12,648 nt of DNA from CAYWOS01 sp964459985 (GTDB lineage Bacteria > Bacillota > Clostridia > Christensenellales > Aristaeellaceae), in NCBI GenBank assembly GCA_964459985.1, contig CAYWOS010000053.1, positions 1 through 12,648 on the forward strand, read 5' to 3'. The notes beneath the pieces were generated by a model. It was not told where the DNA came from. It made no database searches and saw only the letters and a list, made by a program, of their open reading frames with translations. Shown here piece by piece: positions 6,198 to 12,648 of this stretch (its first letter is position 1; each line of letters opens with the position of its first letter). A program made the position numbers and the translations under genes.

Positions 6198-6578
6198 TCA
6201 TCCGCGCGCCCCGCCGCGCGCGCCGCGCGCGCGAAGGACGCGTTCGATTTGCCGGCGTCTGTCCAGTATCTGGCGATAGCCGTCCTCCGCGCCGTCCAGA
6301 ACGCCTGCGCGCAGCGATTCGGTCAGCGCGGCGGCGGCCTTGTACAGGGGCGTCAGCCCGAGCATCCCCGTCACGCCCTTCAGATTATGCGCGTGCTCGA
6401 ACGCCTCGCGCGTTTCTTGCGCCGCGATCGCCCTGCCCAACGCGTCAAAGGCGGCGTCGTCCAGACACCGGTTCAGGCAGTCAACGTAAAAATCGGCGTC
6501 GCCCAGCACGCGCTCCATCGCGCTTTCGGTATCGCAGCCGAGCGTTTTGAGTTCGCTGATCAGCGCGTTGTTCGACAT
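6198..6578 (-). CDS. HPt (histidine phosphotransfer) domain protein
   Basis: The 126-residue protein is a stand-alone HPt domain, which relays phosphate between receiver domains of multistep phosphorelays. The signature is AHNLKGVTGMLGL, with His64 in the H-x-L-K-G motif as the phosphorylated residue; upstream are DADFYVDCLNRCL (27-39) and the helix around ALGRAIAAQETREAFE, which build the four-helix bundle. The C-terminus ends in an Arg/Gly-rich tail. The ribosome binding site GGGAGGAG ends four bases before the ATG. It follows the L,D-transpeptidase gene by 34 bases. No histidine kinase or response regulator is encoded in the window, so its partners lie elsewhere. Assignment to the fold is fairly secure; the pathway is not known. 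Confidence 0.85.
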   Translation of the reverse strand: MSNNALISELKTLGCDTESAMERVLGDADFYVDCLNRCLDDAAFDALGRAIAAQETREAFEHAHNLKGVTGMLGLTPLYKAAAALTESLRAGVLDGAEDGYRQILDRRRQIERVLRARGARGGARG

Positions 6579-6612
6579 AAGCTCCTCCCTTCGGGCGTCC
6601 GCGCGGGACGCG

Positions 6613-7059
6613 TTACGGCATGATGCGGACGCGCGCGCCGACGGCGACGCGATCGTACAGCTCGCGCATCGCCGCGTCGTCCAGCGCGACGCAGCCCCGC
6701 GTCCAGTCGCTTAAAGCGCCGCCGCCGTGAATGTAGATTTCACCGCCGAGCGGCGTGCCCCACGGCGGGCGTTCGTTCCGCGCCGCGCGCGATACGATCA
6801 GCTCGACCGTCTCGCGCGGCAGCCCGCCCGCCTCGGCGTCCCTCGCGTTCGGATAGCTGACGCCGAGCGAAAGGCCGAACTTGCCCGGCTTTTTCAGGCA
6901 CACATAGTAGTCGCCCTCGGGCGTTTTGCCGTCGCCCTCCCGGCGTTTGTGTCCCCGCGGGCTGTCGCCCAGCGCGACGCGGCAGCGCAGCGCCTCGCGC
7001 CCGTCCGCGTACAGCGTCAGGCGGCGGCTTGCCTTTTCGATCAGGATCAGATCGGTCAT
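6613..7059 (-). CDS. L,D-transpeptidase (YkuD domain) family protein
   Basis: This 148-residue protein carries the YkuD catalytic core: strands from residue 4 (LILIEKASRRLTLYADG), RVALGDSPRGHKRREGDGKTP with the GxKxTPxG-type turn (DGKTPEGDYYV at 43-53), and the active-site segment IYIHGGG (His111) to TRGCVAL (Cys123). YkuD enzymes make 3-3 peptidoglycan cross-links or attach proteins to peptidoglycan, and are inhibited by carbapenems. It spans only the catalytic domain; there is no signal peptide, membrane helix or LysM, which is odd for an enzyme acting outside the cell. The start ATG overlaps the stop of the triple-GerMN gene by four bases (ATGA), so translation is probably coupled. Confidence 0.9.
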   Translation of the reverse strand: MTDLILIEKASRRLTLYADGREALRCRVALGDSPRGHKRREGDGKTPEGDYYVCLKKPGKFGLSLGVSYPNARDAEAGGLPRETVELIVSRAARNERPPWGTPLGGEIYIHGGGALSDWTRGCVALDDAAMRELYDRVAVGARVRIMP

Positions 7060-8582
7060 AGCGACGCGTCGGGCAGAAACTCGCCCGGCAGGTACAGCGC
7101 GCCGGAAAAGGTATCGGGCTGCTCGCCCATGATAAAGAAGGCGACGCTTTTGACGGCGCGCAGTTGCGCCAGCGTATTGACGACGGCGTACACCATGCGC
7201 CGCTCGGCCGCCGCGTCCATGCCCTCGGACAGCGTGATCAGCCGATCAGAGAAATTGAGGAGCTGCGCCGTGCCGTCGCGCTTGAGGCCGATCAGATCGG
7301 CGTCGCGCAGTCCCTCGGGCATGACGGCGGACAGCCCGCTCACGCTGTCGTAGGGCTGCGGCCCGAGCATCAACTGGCTGACGAGATACCGCGCGTTCTC
7401 GGCCTGGTGGTACGGCACGGGACGCGCGGCTGCCTTCAGCGCGCCCTGCGCGTCCGCGAAATACAGCGTGCAGTTCGAAAGCAGGAACGCCGCGAAATCA
7501 GCGCGCCGCATCAGCCCGTTTTCAAAAGCGATCGTCATGCCCGCGTTCTCGTACAGCCCCAGCGGCGTGACCGACGTGATTTTTTCGCTGCCGACGGTGA
7601 TTTCGACGGCGGCGAGCGCCGGCATAAAGGTGGTGAGCGTATATACGATGCTGGCGATCATGACCGAGCGCGTCACGCCGGATTCGATCAGCGCGTCGTT
7701 GAAGGCGTCGGTGAAATCGACGACCGCCGTCCTTTCGCCCGCTTGCTCGCGCACCGTGGGCGTCTGCTTGAGCAGCGAAACGAGATCGGGGCACCGCGGG
7801 ACGCAGGCGAGCGTGTCCGCGCCGTCCGAGAGCGCCTCGAGCAGCGTTTTGATCATGTCGCCCGGCGCCGTGCCGTCGAAGGCGAGCGGGCGCGCCTCGC
7901 ACAGAATGCCCTTGCCCGCGAGCGCCGGGAAATACAGCGCCGCCGTGACGGTCGCGCGCCGCGACGCCGACGCGCGCTGCGCTCGGACCCGATCGAGCAG
8001 CGCGTCCAGCCCGTCCGCCGCGTTGCTCTGCAGGCAGCCCGTCGGCACGCTCGCGGCGATATCGAGCCCGGGCTGCGCGCCCGAGATCAGGACGTTGACG
8101 TAGCGCACGCCCGACAGCGCGCACAGCGTGTTGGCGATCGCCTGCGAGATCATGTACTGCTCGTCGTGATCGAGCTGCAGCGCCGAGGGCGCGAGATTGA
8201 CCGTCGCCACGTCGCCCGAGATTTCAAGCGGATTGACCGAGGCGAGCGACAGCGCGCCGCCGTGCAGCGCGTCGTATTCCTCGCCGCTTTCGTGGGCGAG
8301 CAGCGCGCGGCACACCGCCTCGTAGGGCGGCCGCGCGGCGGACAGCGTCATGGTTTCGGGCACGGCGATCAGCCGCGCGCCCGAGAGGGAGGGCAAAAAG
8401 AAGGTCACGCCCGCGCTGTACGATTGGCCGGCGTCGTCGGCGGGCGCCGTATAGGACGCCTCGTAGGGCGGGAGCGATACATCGCCCGCGCCGCCCGTCA
8501 CGGGCGCGGCGCAGCCGCCCGAAAGCAGGCACAGCGCCGTCAAAAGCGCGGTCAAACGCGTTTTCTTCATCTTACTATTCAT
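7056..8582 (-). CDS. Lipoprotein with three tandem GerMN-like modules
   Basis: The protein has 508 residues. Its N-terminus is basic (MNSKMKKTR) with a hydrophobic run ending LLSGGC, giving a likely lipidated Cys24, so it should be anchored outside the membrane. Three GerMN-like modules follow: about 54-175 (VTFFLPS...YVNVLISG), about 208-335 (AALYFPA...VEITVGS) and about 365-500 (CTLYFAD...VAFFIMG), each with a strand, an AxxxLLxA-type helix and a final strand. By family, GerMN domains occur in spore-germination and cell-wall proteins such as GerM. The MNSK start overlaps the upstream gene by eight bases and has AAGGA ten bases off; MKK at residue 5 is the alternative. Pairing with the preceding single-GerMN lipoprotein suggests a surface complex. 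Confidence 0.87.
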   Translation of the reverse strand: MNSKMKKTRLTALLTALCLLSGGCAAPVTGGAGDVSLPPYEASYTAPADDAGQSYSAGVTFFLPSLSGARLIAVPETMTLSAARPPYEAVCRALLAHESGEEYDALHGGALSLASVNPLEISGDVATVNLAPSALQLDHDEQYMISQAIANTLCALSGVRYVNVLISGAQPGLDIAASVPTGCLQSNAADGLDALLDRVRAQRASASRRATVTAALYFPALAGKGILCEARPLAFDGTAPGDMIKTLLEALSDGADTLACVPRCPDLVSLLKQTPTVREQAGERTAVVDFTDAFNDALIESGVTRSVMIASIVYTLTTFMPALAAVEITVGSEKITSVTPLGLYENAGMTIAFENGLMRRADFAAFLLSNCTLYFADAQGALKAAARPVPYHQAENARYLVSQLMLGPQPYDSVSGLSAVMPEGLRDADLIGLKRDGTAQLLNFSDRLITLSEGMDAAAERRMVYAVVNTLAQLRAVKSVAFFIMGEQPDTFSGALYLPGEFLPDASL

Positions 8583-9576
8583 CGGTCATCATGTCCTTGA
8601 GGCGCGCGTAATCGATCTTCCACAGCCCGCCCTCGCGCCGGAGGCGGACAGGGTAGGCGGTCAGCGCGCGATCCTCGCCGCCGCGCGTGCGCAGCGAGAG
8701 ATCGGCGAGCAGCACGCAGGTTTTGCCGTCCCCGCTCGTTTCGCCGGGCGAGAGGGTGAAGGAGGTCAGCAGCGCGGCGGCGGCGAAATCGGCGTACGCC
8801 GCCTGATCGCCCGGGCGCGCCTCGCCCGTTTCGCCAACCGCCGACAGATAGCCGTAGAGCGCCGGCCAATCCTGCGTGAGCCACGCCTTGAGCGCGGCGG
8901 CGGCGGTGTTGTGCGCCGTCAGGATCACGCTTTCGTCGCGCGTAAAGGGATCAAGCGGTGTGTCGTCGTCGTCCGCCGTGAGATAACCGGCGGGCAGGCG
9001 CAGCGTCGTCGTCGCCTGTGTCTGTCGCCATACGAGCACCTGCACGCGCGCGCACAGCCCGGCGCCCGTCAGCGTCGCCGTCAGCGCGTCCATCGCCAGC
9101 TTGCGGCGCAGCCGCGCCTCGCCCAGCCAGTGCGCCGCGCTCGTCGCGCCCGTTTCGTCGGCGTAGCGCGACAAAAGCTCCTCCGAAAACATCACCATCA
9201 GCAGATCGCCCTGCGGCGTGGCGGAAAGCACCTGCGTGCCCTCGGGGAAAAGCGGCGCGAGCGAGGGGCTGGTCGCCCCCGGGCCTTCCAGCAGCGCGCG
9301 CACCAGCGCCTTTTCGGTCGATTCGTCGCCGCCGCGCGTGATCATCCGCGTTTCGGGCGCGAGGTAGGGCGTGTCGGCGTAGCGGAAATAGAGCGTCGCC
9401 TCGTAAGTATCCGGCTCGCGCGCGCCCGTCTGCGCGCCGATCAGCGGCGTATCGCCGTGATCGCTCCGCACGAGCGTGTCGGGCGGCGCGACGGCGCAGC
9501 CCGCGAGCAGCAAGGCGGCTAATGCGAGCGCGAGCGTCAGACGCGCTGCTCGCCCCCGCCTGTTCGCGCGCGTCAT
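8575..9576 (-). CDS. GerMN-domain lipoprotein with NTF2-like C-terminal domain
   Basis: This 333-residue protein begins MTRANRRGRAARLTLALA and has a clear lipobox LLLAGC with Cys27, so it is probably a lipoprotein facing outside. One GerMN module lies at about 58-175 (TLYFRYADTPYLAPETR, ALVRALLEGP, FPEGTQVLSATPQGDLLMVMFS). The C-terminal third (from about residue 225, NTAAAALKAWLTQDWPALYG, to the final WKIDYARLKDMM) looks like an NTF2-like/DUF4878-type fold that ends in strands. The start ATG at 9574-9576 overlaps the stop of the DUF6062 gene by four bases; longer in-frame reading would run across that gene. It overlaps the triple-GerMN gene by eight bases. Role in spore cortex or cell-wall assembly is inferred from the domain only. 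Confidence 0.87.
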   Translation of the reverse strand: MTRANRRGRAARLTLALALAALLLAGCAVAPPDTLVRSDHGDTPLIGAQTGAREPDTYEATLYFRYADTPYLAPETRMITRGGDESTEKALVRALLEGPGATSPSLAPLFPEGTQVLSATPQGDLLMVMFSEELLSRYADETGATSAAHWLGEARLRRKLAMDALTATLTGAGLCARVQVLVWRQTQATTTLRLPAGYLTADDDDTPLDPFTRDESVILTAHNTAAAALKAWLTQDWPALYGYLSAVGETGEARPGDQAAYADFAAAALLTSFTLSPGETSGDGKTCVLLADLSLRTRGGEDRALTAYPVRLRREGGLWKIDYARLKDMMTDE

Positions 9577-10316
9577 TCGTCCTTCACCTCGCCCACGCAT
9601 CTTCCGCGCAGATAATTGATCGTTCGCTCCAGCGCGTCCCGGCTGTCGTTCCACGGCTTGTCGGCGTTGCGGTAGTCGAACTTCAGCGTGAACCATTCGA
9701 TGTCCTGTTCGAGCTTTTTGAGGTACGCCGTTTCGATCTTCTCCAGATCCTCGGCGAACGCCCGCCGTTCCCCGGCGGACAGCGCTTCTTCCGCCATTTC
9801 GCACAGCAGCGCCAGATCGGGCAGGCATACGCCGCGCGATTCGCGCAGCGCTTTGCGGAACGCCTCGTCCGTTTTGTACAGATGCAGGAACGTGTACGCG
9901 TAGCGCCGCATGTTGTCCTCGATGCTTTCGCAGATCACGCAGCCGCCTGTGACCGCGCGCGCGGCGTCCGCCGCCGCCCGCATCGGCGATGGGTCGCCGC
10001 GCTTGAAAAGCGATCCCGATTTGCCGTCCTTCATGCGCGCGAGCGCGGGCAGGAGCTGCTTTTCGACCTCGATAAGCCGCGTGTGCGTCATCAGCGCGTG
10101 TCCCAGACGGTTGGGCTGCGCGTAAAGAAGGCGCTGATGCCGACCGCAGAACCCGACGGCGTTGACGCGCACGCGCGTGTCCGGCTCCATGACCGACGCG
10201 CCCAGAAAGCGGTCGATATCGGTGCTTTCTATCTTGGCGCGCAGGCGGCAGAGCGGGCATTCGCCGCCCTTTTTGAGCGCGTCCCAGACCGGGATGGTAT
10301 CGATGTGATAACGCAT
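9573..10316 (-). CDS. DUF6062 family protein (Cys-pair, probable metal-binding)
   Basis: The 247-residue protein opens with RYHIDTIPVWDALKKGGECP, the hallmark of DUF6062 as I know it. Two related halves each have a CxxC then a GxC segment: C20-C23 with GFCGRH (Cys57, His60), and C126-C129 with GVCLPD (Cys164). In the first half Cys/Cys/Cys/His could hold a metal; in the second the His position is Asp167. Other conserved parts are FLGASVMEPDTRV, RRYAYTFLHLYK and WFTLKFDYRNADKPW. There is no signal peptide. GGAGG lies four bases before the ATG. It is the first gene of the minus-strand operon and is divergent from the SPOR gene. No strong sigma-A promoter is visible in the 64-base gap. Its biochemical role is unknown. 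Confidence 0.9.
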   Translation of the reverse strand: MRYHIDTIPVWDALKKGGECPLCRLRAKIESTDIDRFLGASVMEPDTRVRVNAVGFCGRHQRLLYAQPNRLGHALMTHTRLIEVEKQLLPALARMKDGKSGSLFKRGDPSPMRAAADAARAVTGGCVICESIEDNMRRYAYTFLHLYKTDEAFRKALRESRGVCLPDLALLCEMAEEALSAGERRAFAEDLEKIETAYLKKLEQDIEWFTLKFDYRNADKPWNDSRDALERTINYLRGRCVGEVKDE

Positions 10317-10330
10317 AAATCCTCCAAGTC

Positions 10331-10358
10331 ATGTTCCGGGGGATGACCGCATAGAATA
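10331..10358 (+). promoter_or_regulatory. Possible sigma-E-type sporulation promoter
   Basis: CATAGAATA at 10350-10358 matches the CATANNNTA -10 shared by sigma-E and sigma-K. TCATGTT ends 14 bases upstream and resembles the sigma-E -35 (GCATATT, five of seven). It lies 22 bases before the SPOR gene start. The match is suggestive only; a sigma-A reading (TAGAAT without a good -35) is weaker. Confidence 0.35.
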
Positions 10359-10380
10359 TCAGGCGATGGGAGGCGATGAC

Positions 10381-11196
10381 ATGCGCGCGGCGCGGGGAAT
10401 GACACGGACGCGCGGGCGGAGCGGACGCGCGACCTATTTGGGCGCGGCGCTTTTGTTCGCGGCGGCGCTGACGGTGCTTTGCACGGCGTTCAAGCTGGCG
10501 GGCGGACAGATCGACGTGACGCTCCCGGCGTTCGCGCGGGGCGACGCCGACGCCGCGCCCGAGAGCGCGCGCGAGATCGTCTTTCCGGGCGAAACATGGT
10601 ACGCGCTTCAGCTGGGCGCGTATCAGTTCAAAGAACAGGCCGATTCCGCCGCGCAGGGCGATCCGGCGCGCGGCGCGGCGGGGCACGTGTACGGCAAGGA
10701 CGGCGGCTGGCGCGTGCTCGCCTCGGCGTATCAGGCGCGCGCCGAGGCGCAGCGCGTGATCATGCAGCTCAAGGATGCGCACGGCGTCGACGCCGTCGTG
10801 TATGCCGTCGAGCGCCCGTCCCTGACGCTGCGGCTTCGCGGCGCGCAGGCGCAGCTGGACGCGGCGGCGGCGGCGGTTGATTACCTGCGCTCGTCGGCCA
10901 AACGGCTCGCGGCGCTCTCGGCGGCCGTTGACGACAGGACGGCGGGCGTCGATACGGCGCGGAAAACGCTCGCTTCCGAGCGCGATACTGTGTCGTCGCT
11001 GCTCAAGTCCCTGCGTCAGCACTTTCGCGGCGAGGAAGCGGCGGCGGTTTCGTGGCTCGCCGATACGCTGTCGGCGCTCGAGGGCGCGCTGTCCGCGGCG
11101 TCCGGCGCCAGAGGCGACGCGCAGCTCGGCGCGGCGGTCAAAAAATGCCTGCTTACGGTGATTACCAGGCTGAATGACGGCGTCAGGGCGCTGTGA
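10381..11196 (+). CDS. SPOR-domain membrane protein (SpoIIB-like)
   Basis: This 271-residue protein has a basic N-terminus, a single membrane helix at about 19-37, and a SPOR domain at about 73-146: WYALQLGAYQFKEQADSAAQ, GGWRVLASAYQARAEAQRVI, and a final strand VDAVVYAVERP. SPOR domains bind denuded septal peptidoglycan; in spore formers the SpoIIB protein uses one during engulfment. The C-terminal part (150-271) is Ala-rich helix of likely coiled-coil type, ending LLTVITRLNDGV. The start MRAARG is chosen over MGGDDM five codons upstream because GGGAGG lies seven bases before it. It is the only plus-strand protein gene, divergent from the GerMN operon, and ends three bases from the converging membrane-protein gene. 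SpoIIB equivalence is inferred from architecture. Confidence 0.87.
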   Translation: MRAARGMTRTRGRSGRATYLGAALLFAAALTVLCTAFKLAGGQIDVTLPAFARGDADAAPESAREIVFPGETWYALQLGAYQFKEQADSAAQGDPARGAAGHVYGKDGGWRVLASAYQARAEAQRVIMQLKDAHGVDAVVYAVERPSLTLRLRGAQAQLDAAAAAVDYLRSSAKRLAALSAAVDDRTAGVDTARKTLASERDTVSSLLKSLRQHFRGEEAAAVSWLADTLSALEGALSAASGARGDAQLGAAVKKCLLTVITRLNDGVRAL

Positions 11197-11199
11197 GCG

Positions 11200-12252
11200 C
11201 TACTCGGTCGGGCGCTTGGGCGCGCTGCAGACCGAGCAGGGCGTGAGCGCCTTGAATTTCTTGGTGTTGAGATCGGCGTAATAGAAGCTCGTGAGCGGAA
11301 TGTATTTCTGATCGACCGAGGAGCAGTCGGGCTTGGAATGATAGCGTTTGCCGCCGTCTTCATTATAATAGAGCAGCGTGTTGCCCGTGGGCGGCGGCGT
11401 GGGCGTGGCGGTGGGCGCGGGCGTCTTGGTCGGCTCGGTGTATTCCTTGACCTCCGTCGTTCCCAGCGAGCGCGGATCGACGTACCAGACGTCGTTGACG
11501 CGCAGCATGAGCACCTGCATCTGATATTTCGCGGGCGCCTGCCCGTTGTTTCGCTGGATAACGGCGGTCAGCGTGATGGTGCGCGAGGATTCGGCCTCGC
11601 TGCCCGACACCGCCTGAAACTCCCAGCTGACGGGCAGGCGGTTGGCGATGGTGCCGAACAGCTCCTGCTCGGCGTTCTCGTACTGCGCCGTCCAGCTGGG
11701 CAGGCAGAAATTGAGCATCTGCGCCAGCTGGTTTTCGCTCCAGTAGCCCATGAACAGATCAAGCCGCTCCTGCGCCGCCGAGACCGCGCCCGCCGGGCTG
11801 TCGGTCGGCGTGCTGACAAGCCACGAGGTATCGACCGCCTTGTTGCCCGTGAAATAGTCGGACGTGTTGGCGACGGGCGTGTTTTTGGTCGCGTCGATCG
11901 CCGAGGAATTGATGATAATAGCGACGCCGACCACGGCGGACAGCGCGACGTATATGAGCGTCATCGTCGCGCGCGCGCTTCTTGCGAACATGCCCGTCGC
12001 CCACATCACAAGCAGTGACAACGCGGCGAGCGCCAGAAACGCCCAGCGCAGCGCGATCTGATCGATGAAAATGGCGAGTATGAACAGAACCGGCAGCGCG
12101 AGCGAAAAGACGGCCGCCATCACGCGCACCGCCGCGCCCTTAGGCGAACGCTTTGCGCGCGCCGCTTCCTCGGGCGGCTGCCCGTCCACCGGCCATTTGT
12201 TTTTCATTCCGTAGAGCGGCGCGCTGGAAAAGCGGTTGCGGTTGCTGCCCAT
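11200..12252 (-). CDS. Three-helix membrane protein with His/Cys C-terminal domain
   Basis: The protein has 350 residues. Three membrane helices occupy about 44-63, 68-88 and 96-115. An extracytoplasmic region (about 116-270) follows, containing a predicted NTF2-like strand/helix set (FMGYWSENQLAQMLNFCLPS, MLRVNDVWYVDPRSL). A Pro/Thr linker (TPAPTATPTPPP) leads to a C-terminal domain with YYNEDGGKRYH, Cys310, and LTPCSVC: His305, Cys310, Cys339 and Cys342 make a plausible metal or heme-type site of the YHxxxxC...CxxC pattern. From memory this tail occurs in many clostridial surface proteins; I do not recognise a named family. The ATG at 12250-12252 is preceded by AGGAGG ten bases upstream. 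It has its own promoter and converges on the SPOR gene. Confidence 0.85.
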   Translation of the reverse strand: MGSNRNRFSSAPLYGMKNKWPVDGQPPEEAARAKRSPKGAAVRVMAAVFSLALPVLFILAIFIDQIALRWAFLALAALSLLVMWATGMFARSARATMTLIYVALSAVVGVAIIINSSAIDATKNTPVANTSDYFTGNKAVDTSWLVSTPTDSPAGAVSAAQERLDLFMGYWSENQLAQMLNFCLPSWTAQYENAEQELFGTIANRLPVSWEFQAVSGSEAESSRTITLTAVIQRNNGQAPAKYQMQVLMLRVNDVWYVDPRSLGTTEVKEYTEPTKTPAPTATPTPPPTGNTLLYYNEDGGKRYHSKPDCSSVDQKYIPLTSFYYADLNTKKFKALTPCSVCSAPKRPTE

Positions 12253-12363
12253 CGGCGATCGCCCTCCTTCCTTTGCGGTATGCCATGATCAACGCGGCGA
12301 ACCGCGCCGCGGCTCCCTTCGCGTATGCCCGATGCCCGGGCGAAATTCTTCGGATACCTCAAC

Positions 12364-12391
12364 AGTATATCATATCTTAACGTTTTGTAAA
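12364..12391 (-). promoter_or_regulatory. Sigma-A-type promoter of the three-helix membrane protein
   Basis: On the minus strand TTTACA (12386-12391) and TATACT (12364-12369) are separated by 16 bases in an A+T-rich patch. It lies about 112 bases upstream of the start codon. Confidence 0.65.
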
Positions 12392-12488
12392 CACTTCCGT
12401 CGCTAAATTTGCTTTTTTGTCATATATGGAAGGGCGTCGCGCGCGGCCTGCGGGACGCCGTTATTTCGCAAAATTCACGCCGAAGGTA

Positions 12489-12517
12489 TTGACATCAATA
12501 AGAGGATGTGGTAACAT
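12489..12517 (+). promoter_or_regulatory. Promoter of the tRNA-Arg gene
   Basis: TTGACA (12489-12494) and TAACAT (12512-12517) are separated by 17 bases, ending 60 bases before the tRNA. A second TTGACA at 12557 has no -10 at proper spacing. Confidence 0.65.
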
Positions 12518-12577
12518 TCTGCTTTGTCAGCAGGGATGGTCTGCAAATGACCGGCTTGACATGCTCCGCGGCGGTAT

Positions 12578-12648
<71 letters not shown>

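Larger units (their letters stand above)
12253..12577. other. Intergenic region with two promoters
   Basis: There is no gene between the membrane-protein start and the tRNA. The interval holds the minus-strand promoter at 12364-12391 and the plus-strand tRNA promoter at 12489-12517. It also has a stem, GGCGTC/GACGCC, near 12434-12460 without a T-run. A G+C-rich leader of about 105 bases precedes the membrane-protein gene and has short self-complementary stretches but no riboswitch I can recognise. Confidence 0.6.

Noticed and set aside
7164..8600. 478-residue plus-strand frame opposite the triple-GerMN gene
   Set aside because: Arg-rich antisense shadow; the minus-strand frame has a lipobox and GerMN modules.
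8575..11022. 815-residue minus-strand reading extending far upstream of the GerMN lipoprotein
   Set aside because: The upstream part overlaps the DUF6062 gene and the SPOR gene out of frame; the true start is at 9576, just before the signal peptide.
12434..12460. GGCGTC/GACGCC stem as a terminator
   Set aside because: It has a 15-base loop and no T-run on either strand.

Overview
The window looks like chromosomal DNA from a spore-forming or spore-lineage Clostridia (Firmicutes) of high G+C. The grounds are an Asp23-family/FakA gene pair, GerMN-domain lipoproteins, a DUF6062 protein, a SPOR-domain membrane protein, and sigma-A-type promoters with purine-rich ribosome binding sites. No species is claimed. 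Nearly all protein genes lie on the minus strand; the exceptions are a SPOR-domain gene at 10381-11196 and a tRNA at the right edge.

Left edge (1-1868): a fatty-acid kinase FakA/YloV gene, cut by the window edge, sits behind an Asp23/Gls24 (YloU-like) gene. Both appear to be driven by a clear sigma-A promoter at 1840-1868. Behind it, 1869-2285 holds hairpins but no convincing gene.

Accessory segment (2286-5400): three units look acquired. (a) A Sel1-repeat protein ending in a CFI-box C-terminal domain has consensus -35 and -10 hexamers in front of it. It is followed by an uncatalogued 47-residue Cys/Tyr-rich mini-protein. (b) A two-gene unit of phage type, a small Cro/C1-like regulator overlapping a DUF1492 sigma-region-4-like protein, has a LexA/SOS-type box between its promoter and start codon. 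(c) A non-coding minisatellite of about 67-bp units decays into perfect 16-bp units, with an intrinsic terminator just beyond it.

Envelope operon (5420-10316, minus): the order of transcription is DUF6062, GerMN lipoprotein with an NTF2-like tail, triple-GerMN lipoprotein, L,D-transpeptidase, HPt phosphotransfer protein, alpha/beta hydrolase. The first three junctions overlap by 4, 8 and 4 bases and the rest are short gaps, so one transcript is likely. The content suggests a surface or spore-envelope module with a phosphorelay component. Divergent from it is the SpoIIB-like SPOR-domain gene, with a possible sigma-E-type promoter.

Right edge (11200-12648): a three-helix membrane protein has a Pro/Thr linker and a His/Cys-rich C-terminal metal-site-like domain, and converges tail to tail on the SPOR gene. 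A tRNA-Arg(UCU) with its own promoter follows and is cut two bases plus the discriminator short of its 3' end.

The most novel-looking items are the CFI-box/mini-protein pair, the SOS-type control of the orphan phage-like regulator pair, and the HPt-bearing GerMN operon.
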